A DNA stretch of 64,000 bases, taken from assembly GCA_933207985.1 (NCBI GenBank), contig OW240918.1:115871433-115935432 (forward strand). The letters run 5' to 3'. Position 1 is the stretch's first letter; every line of letters starts with the position of its first letter. Origin of the DNA: Pelobates cultripes. Lineage: Eukaryota; Chordata; Amphibia; Anura; Pelobatidae. The position numbers and the translations under genes are program-made. Shown here in pieces: positions 10,985 to 22,443 of the stretch. The notes beneath the pieces were generated by a model. That model was not told the DNA's origin, did not search any database, and saw only the letters and a list, made by a program, of their open reading frames with translations.

Positions 10985-12248
10985 AATAACTAGAAACCTC
11001 GAAATAAGAATATTCAGCCTGGACCACATGTAAGCCTGAGCTGTGACCATGAAGAGCAGATTTTGCCAGAAACAGAAGACAAAGAAAAAGAACCACCAAA
11101 TGAGACTGCTATAATTCTAAAGCAAATCACAGAAGGCACTTGCACTACCTGCACTCCAAGAGGAGACAAATATCAAAGCAAAAGTAAAAAGGATATGCTA
11201 TGACAGGGATTTTTTACTCCAATTCCAATCTATCACATGGCAGCCAAAGGACTTCTCTAAAATCTACCAAGGTATGATTATTAGAACTCTCATTTGGCCA
11301 GTGCATCCATCATGATTGACCAGCAGGAACTGTGTACATCAATCTGAAAATTTCTGCAACCTTGCTAAGGGTAATCACAGACTGCCACCTGGAATGGGTC
11401 ACATGAGGTCTCAGAAACTCCTGCTAAAGAACCTCGCAGAATAATTTAATTAAATGAGAATGTTAAACAGCAAAAACCTGAAAAAGCTTGGAAACCTCCT
11501 ATGAAAAGGGTAATGTAGATCCCAATAGTGTGAAGGCTAAAGAACTGTTTCGCAGAGTTTACAGTATTTTGAATGAGATCACTACTCAGACATTTCAGCA
11601 CTTAAACAGGTAAAGGACCTCTATCGACACAGTGTCTCAGCTTTAAGGTTTTGTCGAACTCACATTTGAAACAGCAATAGCAGACATATATTTCGCAGTT
11701 ATATATGCCAACATGTCTAATGACTGGCTAATGACTCTTTAAGTCCCAACAGAAGCCTCTTGAAGTCTGCGTTATGTGCTGCAGGTTGCTACTAAGACTC
11801 TCCCAGTAAGAGTTTGAGACAGGTGAAATAGGGGTGAAGGAATGCCAAAACTGCAGAAGGACCTGTATACAGCTACATCACCACAGGCAATCCCTAGGAA
11901 ACATCAGTTATTTTGGTCTCAGAAGACATCATGAATTACTGTGTTAATTAATTACTTAACAGGAACAGTGAGGAGTCCATGGAGTGCATTTACCTTTTAC
12001 TCACATCAGTTGCAAAATACCTGGAAAATGGACAGTCTCACATGAACGACTATTTCAGCAACATTGATATACTTATTGAAAACAGGAAAACATCTTCTCG
12101 GATTAGATTTATCGTTAAGGATGTGCTGCATTTGAGGAGAAATAACTGGGTATGTCGACATAAACTCCAGGGTCCAAAAACAATAGATCAGATCCACAAA
12201 GAGGCAGAACCAGATGAAAAGTGTAGTGAACCAAAAAGAAAAAACTGA
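10985..12248 (+). pseudogene. eIF4G-like linker and MIF4G segment, copy 3
   Basis: It begins with a second degraded linker (ETEDKEKEPPNET), then ICYDRDFLLQFQSITWQPKD, several indels and a clean last part ([55 protein letters not shown]), ending in a stop at about 12246. The 89-residue open tail from 11979 is the best preserved stretch. Upstream indels rule out a whole domain. Confidence 0.85.
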
Positions 12249-12380
12249 TTTTGTTTTTGGTGATAATTACAATGCAATTTCAGTTACAATCAAACACTAC
12301 TCATTCCATGGATATACACAATGAGAGATAAGCCTGTTGATTAATTCATGTACATATATTCATACTCATTCAGACAGTGA

Positions 12381-12931
12381 CTGTCATGATCACCAGGGGA
12401 ACCTAAGCACGCAGGCAGGACACAACACATAGAATTGCAATACCGGTCCTTAGAATGGCCGGGCTATGCAAAAAGGGATAGTCAAAGTACAAGTCAGGTT
12501 CAAAGGGAAACAGAGAGACAGAGTAAACGTAAGACAAGTCAAAGTTCAGTAACCAAATAAGCAGACAGAGTATAACGTGCTATTGGGCTAAACACAGGGC
12601 ACTGAGGCAAGGAGGAGGTTAGCTTATATACACATAGGGCATGTCTGATTGGCTAACCTCCAATTAGTGTTAACCACAACATGTGGGAGGTGTTTATTCC
12701 TTCCCTTGTGGTCTTCGAGGTCATCACTGTGTGCCGGGTCACATGACCGGGTCTGGCACACATAAGGATGCTGCTCTGGAGTGTGCAGCGTCAGAAGCAC
12801 CATCAGTCACTCTGGAGCATGGCGGCAGGGACAGCCGCACGCCGCGGACAGGGACCAGATGGTACCACTCACGGTCACGAGGTAAGCAAGGCTGCCGCAA
12901 AAGTGGCACGGAGGCAGGGGACCTGATAGTG
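12381..12931 (+). mobile_element. Unclassified inserted element (about 550 bp)
   Basis: Unit 1 reads ...cagacagtgacacccagac without a break at the same place (about 4960-4975), so this insert is defined by comparison. It is flanked by agtga on both sides. Its ends are partly inverted (tcatgatcaccaggggaacc against the complement of ggggacctgatagtga). The interior is GC-rich with no transposase. The class is not established. Confidence 0.6.
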
Positions 12932-13770
12932 ACACCCAGACACATTCATACTGTGAGACATGACTATAGACAGACTTCTGCACAGAGAGATACACACATA
13001 GTGTTTGTTTACTCCACTGTGGATGTACGGGTTTTGGTTGCTAATTATGGATGTGTAAGATTTTGACTAGTCTAGAAGTCTAGGTCCAGGTTGTGATGAG
13101 CAGTGCAGAATGTGATTGCAATTGGCGCTTTTGACCATTGGATGAGTTTACAAGTGACATGGGTGAGATACATTAATTGTGTATATCATAGGTATCAATG
13201 CCCATTGAAATATAGCACCCTTGCATTCTGATGGTTGGTTCAAGCCTGCCCAAGAGGGGTAATCACTTGCCTTTTGAAAAACTGGTTCTAAACATGCGAG
13301 CCAGAAGAGAGTAAATGCATTTTAGTATTGTCCCAGGATCCCATCCTCTTAACTGCCATAACGTTGACTGGTCCTCAATGTTATGTTGAGAACCAGTTAA
13401 CGCTAGTAGTTGCTGTCAATGTACATTAAAGTAGCAAAGGCCAATACAGCTAAATCATTACAATCGCTCAGAAAAGGTAAAAATGTGTTTTAAGACTGAG
13501 GGAAGTTTGGCTGCTGCTTGTCTGTAATAACTGTAATTACAAGCATTAGAAAGATAAAAGCAGAGGAAGGGTATCTTTTTGCACCATAACAAAATGAAAA
13601 GGTAAAGGTCGTTAAGGTGCATGAAGTGCCTGTTTTAAATAAAAGTCTGTCTATAACATGCATCTGTCACTTTGCCTTGCCTGTATTGTAAGTATGTGTA
13701 ACCTTGATTGAATGGTATTGCCTGTCAACATTTGTGATTTGACTTCTGTCTTAATTTCAAATTTACAGAT
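12932..13770 (+). other. Array spacer between MIF4G and HR1a, copy 2
   Basis: No gene was seen. It matches unit 1 spacer 4970-5340 and 6160-6450 and unit 3 37975-38108, with a private stretch at 13310-13480. Confidence 0.6.
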
Positions 13771-14053
13771 TATCCAAAGACTTCAGAGTCTCCTAAAAGT
13801 TATATTACATCAGCAAGTAATGATGGATCCCTAACCACCTGGCTAAGCCGAACATAAAGAAGCAGATCAAAAATGACATCAGGAAGGAACTTAAAATGAA
13901 AGAAGCTGTCAGAAACCTTTGCAAGGTTGTCCCATTGCAAAAACATCTGCACGTGTGAACAAGTACCTTAAAGCATCACAAAAGAATATGGATGAGCTCT
14001 AAGACAAGCTCCAAGAGCTAAATGTGCAAATGATTCTGCAAGAATCAGATACA
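13771..14053 (+). pseudogene. PKN-like HR1a exon, copy 2
   Basis: The acceptor aaatttacag is kept. It reads SPKSYITSASNDGS, then a short deletion, then RKELKMKEAVRNLCKVVPLQ, KYLKASQKNMDEL, a TAA stop, then DKLQELNVQMILQES. The deletion near 13830 and the stop near 14002 inactivate it. The HR1 signature is the same as in the other two copies. Confidence 0.8.
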
Positions 14054-14117
14054 TTAGATCGTTTTTGTGTTGCATTTCATAGCATGAGTTTATGTATGTG
14101 TGTGTTTGTTGAGAGAG

Positions 14118-14152
<35 letters not shown>

Positions 14153-15068
14153 AAAAAAATATTCTAAGTTGATCAACCCCAACTACTTTTAGTGTTTTGC
14201 CCGAGCATTGCATTTTAAATATAAACAGCATTAAATTATATTAACTCCTTAAGGACGGCGGGCAATCTATGCCGTCATTAGGAAACTGGCTCTAAACGCC
14301 GGAAGGCGGCATAGAACGTACCAGCCGTTCTATGTATTTACCCAGGGAGTTCCCCCCTGTCCTCTTTGGCCCCCCTGGGCCATGTGATCACGAGGTCCTT
14401 GCGAGGATCTCACGATCACATGGACAGCATAGCAGTTCAAGGCATTGCCAGCAGGGGGAGTGCCTGTAATGACAGGTACTCCCCTTGCTGTCTGTAACAA
14501 AAATAATAAATGTTTAAAACAGTGTAAAATTATATTTTTTTATATTTTTATATATATGATCTAAGTATTAAATATTACTTAAGTTTTAAATATGTTTTAT
14601 ATATATGATCTAAGTATATATACACATACACTGTCTGAGTGTATTTTAATATTAATATATATAGTTATATATATATATCAAAGAACACGTACAATGATAT
14701 TGATTAAATATATATATATATATATATATAAAATAAATATGTAAATACGTTAAAAAAAATAATTCAAAAAAATATATACGTGTGTGTAATTTCGTTCTAA
14801 CGGTATTTTAAAATTAACACCTTAACGACGCTCAACGGAAATTTTCCGTCAAGGCAGACCTACCCTTAAGAACGCTTGATGGAAAATGTCCGTCAATTAC
14901 TAAAGTTAACGCCAGATCGCGGCGATCGTGGTGTTAACGCTGTTGCTGGGTGCCTCGGTATTAAAAAATGTTCCGAAAACAAAACAAAAAAGTATAAAAA
15001 AAGTTAAAAAACAAAACAAAAATTTGTTATTTAGTTAAAGTTAATTTTAACCTTTCACCATTCTTAGA

Positions 15069-16569
15069 AGGTTTAGTGCCGAGGAGGCATATAATATATT
15101 AGCAGCCGACTCAGAGGCAACCGACACTGCCTCAAAGAGTGCAGAGGGTGACTATGTGCCAGACACAGATGAAGAAAGTGACGATACCCCTGGCACTGCT
15201 CCTGGCGCTGATAACTGGGTTCCCCCTAACAATTTTGTCCCCAACATCCCTCTGTTCACTGCGACTCCTGGTATTCAGGGAGACGTGACCAGCTATAGCT
15301 CCCAGGATTTTATGGAGCTGTTCCTTGGGGATGATTTTTTAGGGCAGATAGTTACACAGACAAATATTTATGCAGCGCAGTATGTGGCACAAAATGCAGC
15401 AAGTCACCTTGCCACAAAAGGGAGCTTGTACCCCACCAGTGTGCCAGACTTAAAACAGTTCTGGGCACTAACCATGCTAATGGGAATTATAAAAAAAGCC
15501 CAGCATCCGAATGTACTGGTCCAAAAACCCAGAATGCAATACTCCCATTTTCTCTCAGACCATGTGTAGGCTCAGATAAGAATCAGTACTGCGTTTTCTG
15601 CACTTCAATGATAATTTGAAGTGCCACCCCAAAGATCTGTACTATGACAAACTTTATAAAAGCAATACATCCCGGTATGGCATCAAGCTATACAAGTTAT
15701 GTGAAAGTAGCAGTGGGTATGTTTATACCTTCAGAGTACATGAAGGTAAAGACAGCCACCGGGATCCCCCAGCTTGCCCTGATGTAGTTGGGACTAGCGG
15801 AAAAATAGTTTGGGATCTAATGAACCCGCTACTGAACAAGGGGTACCACCTCTACCTTGATAATTATTACAATAGCATACCCCTCCAAAAAATGCTATAT
15901 TGTTTTGAGACTGTGGTCTGCGGCACTATCCGCAAGACACGCACTGGCTTCCCCAAGGCTCTGGCAGAGAAAAAAAATTAAAAAGGGGGAAACGGCTGCT
16001 CTCTGCCAGGACGAACTACTGGCTCTGAAATACAGAGACAAAAATGAGGTGTTCATACTGACTACCATGCACAGTGAACACACACGCAGGGTCGCAGTCC
16101 GTGGCAGACAGGAAACAAGACGGCTGCCTGTCTGCATTAAGCAATACAATAAACACATGGGGGGAGTTGACCTGTCTGATCAACTGCTGCAGCCATATCT
16201 GATAATGAGAAAGACCAGGGCCTGGTATAAGAAAGTGGGCATTTATTTAATGCAAATGGCTACTCCCAATGCATTCATCATTTTCAAAAAGGCAAATTCT
16301 CAGCTGAAATGTACTTTTCTTGCATTTCAGTTTCAGCTCATTTCTGTGCTGCACACTGAGTGCCACAGTGGGGAGCCATCAGCAGGGCCTAGCAGCAGAG
16401 ATATTCAGACAAGTCACTTCTGCTTTCGGATACCACCAACCCCCCCAAAAAAGACCCCCCAGAAAAGGTGCAGACTGTGTTACCAGAGAGGCATTCGAAC
16501 GGAGACCAGTTTCTACTGCACTGATTGTCCCTCTCAGCCTGGACTTTGTATTGGGATCAGTTTTAAATT
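15069..16569 (+). pseudogene. piggyBac transposase (DDE_Tnp_1_7-like), inactivated
   Basis: N-terminal RFSAEEAYNILAADSEATD and an acidic stretch; then DVTSYSSQDFMELFLGDDFL; then LYYDKLYKSNTSRYGIKLYK, where the segment containing the first catalytic Asp appears deleted. Next come LYLDNYYNSIPL (second Asp) and NKHMGGVDLSDQL (third Asp), and a cysteine-rich end (CRLCYQRG, FYCTDCPSQPGLC). A stop lies at about 15566, and an A-run frameshift at about 15975 separates AEKK from GETAALCQDEL. No start Met is visible upstream of 15069. The family call is firm; activity is ruled out. Confidence 0.88.
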
Positions 16570-16644
16570 ATTTCATACTCTGGGCCAATAAATTCTCAAT
16601 ACAATTAATATTCTTGTTGTAGTTCTTCTGTTATTTGAACCACT

Positions 16645-16648
<4 letters not shown>

Positions 16649-16703
<55 letters not shown>
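16649..16703. repeat. (AT)n microsatellite
   Basis: Nearly pure AT dinucleotide run with one interruption, just downstream of the piggyBac transposase remnant. Confidence 0.95.
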
Positions 16704-16705
<2 letters not shown>

Positions 16706-18277
16706 AATTTTTTTTTATTTATTTTTTTTACTTGTATTTAGTTAATTGGGGTGGATGATAGTTTAGTGCGTATGCTAGGGGTAAAAATACAAATAAAAAA
16801 ATCCACAAAAAAATAAAATAACATTATTATAACATTGTTTTGTTAAAGATAGTTTTGCTAAATGCCCAGCACAAATGTAAAAAATGCAAAAAGGTTTTTA
16901 CCACAAACTTTGACATATAATGTTGAAAAAATGGCGACATGTTAAGGCACAATATATGCCATATGAGATACCCTGGATTGTCTACTTTCACAAATGGTAG
17001 GCCTTTTTGCGGTTATTGAAACAGTCAAACTGCTATAATGGCCCAAATTGAAACTTAAGCCCTGCAAATCAGTCTCTCAAAATTCTACTCTAAAAACTGA
17101 AATGGTCAGGTCTCCTTTATGGCACTGTAGCATCACGAAATAGTGTCAAAGGCATACATTGGGGTATTGTTTTACTCAGAAGACTTAGCTGAGCATAATT
17201 AGGGATGTTTGATCATAGTGGAACATATCAAATATACAAAATGCCCAGCACAAATGTAATGCTTAAGTAAAAAAATGCAAAAAATATTTTTTTTACCACA
17301 AACTTTGACATATAATGGAGAAAAAATGGTGACCCGTTAAGGCAAAATATATGCCATATGAGATACTATGGAGTGTCTACTTTCACAAATGGAAGGCCTT
17401 TGTGTGGTCATTTGAACAACCAAACTACTATAATGCCCCAAAATAAGACACAGGTCCATTAAATCCATCTTTGAATTTTCTAACTGTAGAAACTGAAATA
17501 GTCTGGTCTCTTATATGTAATTTTAGCTTCCCAAAATAGTGGCAAAGGCCTACAATGGGGGTATTGTTGTACTCAGCAGATTTAGTTGAACACAAAATGT
17601 GATTTTGACCAGGAATAGTACACAGCAGCTTTACAAAATACACATTTAAAAAAACTTTTTATATGTGTGTATTTCAAAAAACAGAAAAAAACCCACAATT
17701 TTACTACAATATGTAGCAGAGATTGGTGGGGAAATGGCTATGTAAAAAGTGTCAAAATACCCTTAAATAAATAGCCTGTGATGTCGTCTTTATATAAATA
17801 TATACTTTTGTATAGCAATTTTGTTTTCTGTGACGGCTGTTAAACTTACAAGTCAAACATACCAACTTCTACATTTTTTTCATATTTAAATTTTATATTA
17901 CTCCTTGTATTTTGTGACCTGTAACTTTTAAAATAAACTGAAATCCTTTACATATTATGCACTTTGAAAAATAAGACACCTAAATTAATTTATTTTGAAT
18001 TACCTTTCCTAAGCTGGACATATTATGCACACACTATTATTGCCAAAACTGTGAAAAAAAATATATATTTTTCATTTTTTTAATAATAAATTAGATGTTA
18101 TACATGTATAAGTCACATCAAAGTAAAGCCCATCTTGTCCTTTAAAAAACGATATATAATATGTGTTGATTCAATAAATGATAGCGATGCAAATTGCAGT
18201 TGAACACAAACAGCAAAAAATGCAAAAATAGCTTGAGTCCTTAAGGGGTCCTTCTGAAGCTGCATCCTTAAGGGGTT

Positions 18278-18321
<44 letters not shown>

Positions 18322-18380
18322 AAAATACACGTAGAACGAAATAATATATATCTATATACATAAGTATATATATCACTGTA

Positions 18381-19948
18381 TACAGGGAGTGCAGAATTAT
18401 TAGGCAAATGAGTATTTTGACCACATCATCCTCTTTATGCATGTTGTCTTACTCCAAGCTGTATAGGCTCGAAAGCCTACTACCAATTAAGCATATTAGG
18501 TGATGTGCATCTCTGTAATGAGAAGGGGTGTGGTCTAATGACATCAACACCCTATATCAGGTGTGCATAATTATTAGGCAACTTCCTTTCCTTTGGCAAA
18601 ATGGGTCAAAAGAAGGACTTGACAGGCTCAGAAAAGTCAAAAATAGTGAGATATCTTGCAGAGGGATGCAGCACTCTTAAAATTGCAAAGCTTCTGAAGC
18701 GTGATCATCGAACAATCAAGCGTTTCATTCAAAATAGTCAACAGGGTCGCAAGAAGCGTGTGGAAAAACCAAGGCGCAAAATAACTGCCCATGAACTGAG
18801 AAAAGTCAAGCGTGCAGCTGCCACGATGCCACTTGCCACCAGTTTGGCCATATTTCAGAGCTGCAACATCACTGGAGTGCCCAAAAGCACAAGGTGTGCA
18901 ATACTCAGAGACATGGCCAAGGTAAGAAAGGCTGAAAGACGACCACCACTGAACAAGACACACAAGCTGAAACGTCAAGACTGGGCCAAGAAATATCTCA
19001 AGACTGATTTTTCTAAGGTTTTATGGACTGATGAAATGAGAGTGAGTCTTGATGGGCCAGATGGATGGGCCCGTGGCTGGATTGGTAAAGGGCAGAGAGC
19101 TCCAGTCCGACTCAGACGCCAGCAAGGTGGAGGTGGAGTACTGGTTTGGGCTGGTATCATCAAAGATGAGCTTGTGGGGCCTTTTCGGGTTGAGGATGGA
19201 GTCAAGCTCAACTCCCAGTCCTACTGCCAGTTCCTGGAAGACACCTTCTTCAAGCAGTGGTACAGGAAGAAGTCTGCATCCTTCAAGAAAAACATGATTT
19301 TCATGCAGGACAATGCTCCATCACACGCGTCCAAGTACTCCACAGCGTGGCTGGCAAGAAAGGGTATAAAAGAAGAAAATCTAATGACATGGCCTCCTTG
19401 TTCACCTGATCTGAACCCCATTGAGAACCTGTGGTCCATCATCAAATGTGAGATTTACAAGGAGGGAAAACAGTACACCTCTCTGAACAGTGTCTGGGAG
19501 GCTGTGGTTGCTGCTGCACGCAATGTTGATGGTGAACAGATCAAAACACTGACAGAATCCATGGATGGCAGGCTTTTGAGTGTCCTTGCAAAGAAAGGTG
19601 GCTATATTGGTCACTGATTTGTTTTTGTTTTGTTTTTGAATGTCAGAAATGTATATTTGTGAATGTTGAGATGTTATATTGGTTTCACTGGTAATAATAA
19701 AACTTTTGAAATGGGTATATATTTGTTTTTTGTTAAGTTGCCTAATAATTATGCACAGTAATAGTCACCTGCACACACAGATATCCCCCTAACATAGCTA
19801 TAACTAAAAACAAACTAAAAACTACTTCCAAAAATATTCAGCTTTGATATTAATGAGTTTTTTGGGTTCATTGAGAACATGGTTGTTGTTCAATAATAAA
19901 ATTAATCCTCAAAAATACAACTTGTCTAATAATTCTGCACTCCCTGTA
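18381..19948 (+). mobile_element. Tc1/mariner DD37E element, apparently complete
   Basis: Terminal inverted repeats tacagggagtgcagaattat and its complement end at ...ctgcactccctgta, with TA target duplications at 18379-18380 and 19949-19950. A second, inner pair of related repeats lies next to the gene (gtgcataattattaggcaac at 18560; gttgcctaataattatgcac at 19735), giving an IR/DR layout with two transposase-binding sites per end. The ends and gene are intact, so this is the youngest-looking element in the window. Confidence 0.95.
18601..19617 (+). CDS. Tc1/mariner transposase, DD37E, intact
   Basis: 338 residues with no stop or frameshift. The N-terminal helix-turn-helix (LTGSEKSKIVRYLAEGCS, KIAKLLKRDHRTIKRFI) is followed by a basic linker (GRKKRVEKPRRK) and a second DNA-binding half. 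The DDE/D domain has WTDE with Asp144, FMQDNAPSH with Asp237 and PDLNPIENLW with Glu275. The spacing between the last two is 37 residues, so it is not the usual DD34E. The length is normal for the superfamily. It starts at the ATG after the inner repeat; the next upstream in-frame sequence is non-coding. It would excise and insert the element at TA. Confidence 0.95.
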   Translation: MGQKKDLTGSEKSKIVRYLAEGCSTLKIAKLLKRDHRTIKRFIQNSQQGRKKRVEKPRRKITAHELRKVKRAAATMPLATSLAIFQSCNITGVPKSTRCAILRDMAKVRKAERRPPLNKTHKLKRQDWAKKYLKTDFSKVLWTDEMRVSLDGPDGWARGWIGKGQRAPVRLRRQQGGGGVLVWAGIIKDELVGPFRVEDGVKLNSQSYCQFLEDTFFKQWYRKKSASFKKNMIFMQDNAPSHASKYSTAWLARKGIKEENLMTWPPCSPDLNPIENLWSIIKCEIYKEGKQYTSLNSVWEAVVAAARNVDGEQIKTLTESMDGRLLSVLAKKGGYIGH

Positions 19949-20019
19949 TATACCTATATAAATAAAAATAATTTTAAAAAATTATATACACACCCATATA
20001 TATACACACACACGTATGT

Positions 20020-20048
20020 GGGTGTGTGTGTGTGTGTGTGTGTGTATA
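20020..20048. repeat. (TG)n microsatellite
   Basis: A GTGTGT run next to CA-rich sequence at 19985-20015, in the AT-rich flank of the DD37E element. Confidence 0.9.
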
Positions 20049-20090
20049 TAATAATTCTACGTATATATTTATACGTCCACCCATTATAAT

Positions 20091-20130
20091 GAGCTGCGGA
20101 ATTTGATGGCGCTATATAAATATCATAATA
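20091..20130 (+). repeat. Possible retroposon 3' tail
   Basis: gcggaatttgatggcgctat followed by ATAA-type repeats resembles the tail of L2/CR1-mobilised retroposons common in frogs. It is only a short piece; identification rests on recall of the motif. Confidence 0.4.
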
Positions 20131-20411
20131 ATAAGTGTGGGTGCACATAATATGAAAGACGCGAATTACGCCTGAACAGACATATAGCGCAAATTCCAGT
20201 TTTTGTTTACGTTTGGTTTTGATCACATTGTGTACATTTGGCTTAGTCCTAAAAACTGAACAAAATAAATAATTAAACAATAAAAAAAAGATACACACTT
20301 TTGATTTATTTTTTTTCCCCATTTCCTGCAAATCATCAGGGGATGCAGCTTCTTCAGTGTTCTATGCCCAGACATTTATGATATAGTTTTTGTTTTATTA
20401 CAAATTTCCAG

Positions 20412-20526
20412 AATGTCCTGAGACTGGTTCCCACCCAGACAATGGGAAGTCACTTGCATTGCAGAAACAGCTGGAAATTGAGTTGCAGGAGAAGCAGAGA
20501 AATGGATTCAGGCATATCTAACAAAG
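20412..20526 (+). pseudogene. PKN-like HR1b first-helix exon
   Basis: It follows acceptor aaatttccag and reads KSLALQKQLEIELQEKQRNG. PKN HR1b has LQKQLDIELKVKQGAENM, so the start of the second Rho-binding coiled coil is clear. A frame change after KQRN leads to a stop at about 20519. It lies 700 bp upstream of the second-helix exon. I saw no counterpart in units 1 and 3. Confidence 0.65.
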
Positions 20527-21082
20527 TGAGTTGGTCACATTTATGGGGATGGGTGTGGGGATGGAGATTTGGATACAATTTTACAATGCATGGCTTTTTT
20601 TCCAACCCTGTTTAAAGCTAATAGTAAGTTGGGGATCAGGGTGTCCCTCTCTGATTTGGCAATTAAGGAGCATATGTCTCCTTAAATCGAGTAGATAATA
20701 AAAACTAGATTTTTAGGAGTTCGCCAATAGTTCTCCTCACAGAATAATTGAAATCACTGACTTTTTTCTTGATCATCCATAAAAGTTTGTTGTGTCTAGA
20801 GCCGTTTCTTCTCACCTGCAGGAAAACATCTAATGTTATTTGAGTTATAAAGAGCTATAAAGAAATCAGAATTCATACCATCGTTCTTGTATGTTATGCA
20901 GATGGACTGATTGATACTTACAGAAAAAACATATTTAATCTTTGGGTAAAAAATCAATGCTTATGGGACAAAAAGAGAACTTAGCACAATTGTATACTGG
21001 GTTAATTAAATTAGAAAAATACAATTCTGTAATGAAGTTTACAGTACGTCTTACATATTTATCCACCTGGTTCTAATCACTT

Positions 21083-21198
21083 TTGAGGAACCGGAAACGT
21101 CTAACTGTTCCACAAACACGGCTTCAAGAAAGTGAGAAAAAAATAGAATATTTACACAAGTTAATTCTGCGGGACGCGCCTATTGATAAAGGTAAAGA
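21083..21198 (+). pseudogene. PKN-like HR1b second-helix exon, copy 2
   Basis: Homologous to 9254: LQESEKKIEYLHKLILRDAP with donor gataaag|gtaaag. The upstream acceptor differs from copy 1: the tgcacag of copy 1 is replaced by ccacaaacacgg, shared with copy 3. Confidence 0.55.
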
Positions 21199-21837
21199 TT
21201 CATTGATAAAAACAGAAAATATAACATGCGTGAATAAATTCTACCTTCCTATAATTATATTCAGTGCTTTATGAAGTAATATTAATTGACCCTATAGTGT
21301 TAAAAAGAAAACAGTCATAATGCAAACTGAATAATAATTCAAAAAAACAGTATATTTATTAGCTGAACTCACATATAAGAGAGTCATGGGCAACCTCATT
21401 AAAATAACAGAATCCAAATTTACTTACAACAAGAATACACAAAGATGAATAAAAAAACATTACAAATAGCAAATATGTTCCAAATACAATTTGCTAAAGA
21501 TAATACGTTGGAACTGATACAAAAACACACTATATGTGTATCACATTCCCTTGGAGACAACCACTTTCTCATTTAAGAGATTTATTCTTCTGCCCAAAAG
21601 AGGACTTGTTTGATTGTTTTATGTGACATCTTTGGTTTTTAAATATCTGCACTACTGTGTATATATAAATAAATATATTTTTTCCCAATTAGCTTTGCAC
21701 TCCAACTTTGAATATAATATCCGTTGCTCAGCAACACTTGTACACATCAAAATTCCAAATACCATCACTATGGGTTTTCCAAACATTCTTACTTTTTTAC
21801 ATCACAATAAATACAGGTTGACGTTTCTATTCTCTTA

Positions 21838-21955
21838 CAGGACTTTCAGAAGGACAAGCGTACCTAGCATACCATACCACACATTTGCTTCTCCTAAAGA
21901 AAGTTCTGTAAGAGAATTAAAACATCGACTTGGATCTCTTTTGATGTAATCAAGT
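21838..21955 (+). other. Conserved array segment, possible exon
   Basis: A stretch kept in three units (also about 9640-9730 and 40163-40275), bounded by ttacag and atcaag|taag. One frame reads SSVRELKHRLGSLLM, another KTSTWISFDVIK. Which is coding, if either, is not clear. No family is recognised. Confidence 0.35.
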
Positions 21956-22336
21956 AAGAATATTTTTGAAAACCTAGATTTCTAGGCATTTGAAATTTTG
22001 AAATATATATACCTAGAAGAATTTATTGTTCACATTGAATAGTACACTTTTTTGAAATACATATTTCGGTTTACACCTGCACTGTTTTTCTGAGCTCTTT
22101 ATTGATATTGGTACTATATCAAAGATACAGATCTCTATGCACGTTATGCAATGATAGATTTATGAAATTAATGTTCACAAAGATCTAGTCTTGTTAACAG
22201 ATCTTCTGTTGCTTCTATTGATAATAAAAAAAATATTATTGATCTCTATGTTTCATATGCACTACTTATATCATGCTCTGTCATACTCCCTGATGGCAAG
22301 CTGAAAAATCTGCACCAGTTTCTGTACCAATTTCAG

Positions 22337-22443
22337 AGACTTACTTTAGTGCCGCTGCTTCTTTGTCATTGGAGAAATCACAGGATCTAGAATCATTGTC
22401 ATCTGGGTTTACATCAATATCGTCAAGCCCTAGTTCCTCTTAG
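22337..22443 (+). pseudogene. Ser-rich array exon, unit 2
   Basis: It follows acceptor ccaatttcag. It reads FSAAASLSLEKSQDLESLSS and then a run of Ser, Ile and Pro before a TAG. The unit 3 copy at 40821 keeps the same frame and stop with several substitutions, suggesting past coding. Its position between HR1 and kinase exons fits the variable Ser-rich region of PKN; this is inference. Confidence 0.4.

Larger units (their letters stand above)
14245..18275 (+). mobile_element. piggyBac-type element
   Basis: TTAA at 14241-14244 and 18276-18279 flanks ends that are inverted (ctccttaaggacg... at the left; ...catccttaagggg at the right), the hallmark of piggyBac insertion. Host sequence left of it (cattaaattatattaa) matches units 1 and 3. 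A second TTAA with a similar end (caccttaacgacg) at 14814 suggests a piggyBac element nested in a related MITE. The 3' part carries a direct duplication with about 379-bp spacing (from 16861 and from 17240). Confidence 0.85.

Noticed and set aside
12683..13066. 127-aa open frame
   Set aside because: It spans the border of the inserted element at 12931 and the array spacer, so it cannot be an old gene.
19954..20331. 125-aa open frame on the minus strand
   Set aside because: It is driven by (TG)n/(TA)n microsatellite and low-complexity sequence; no domain.
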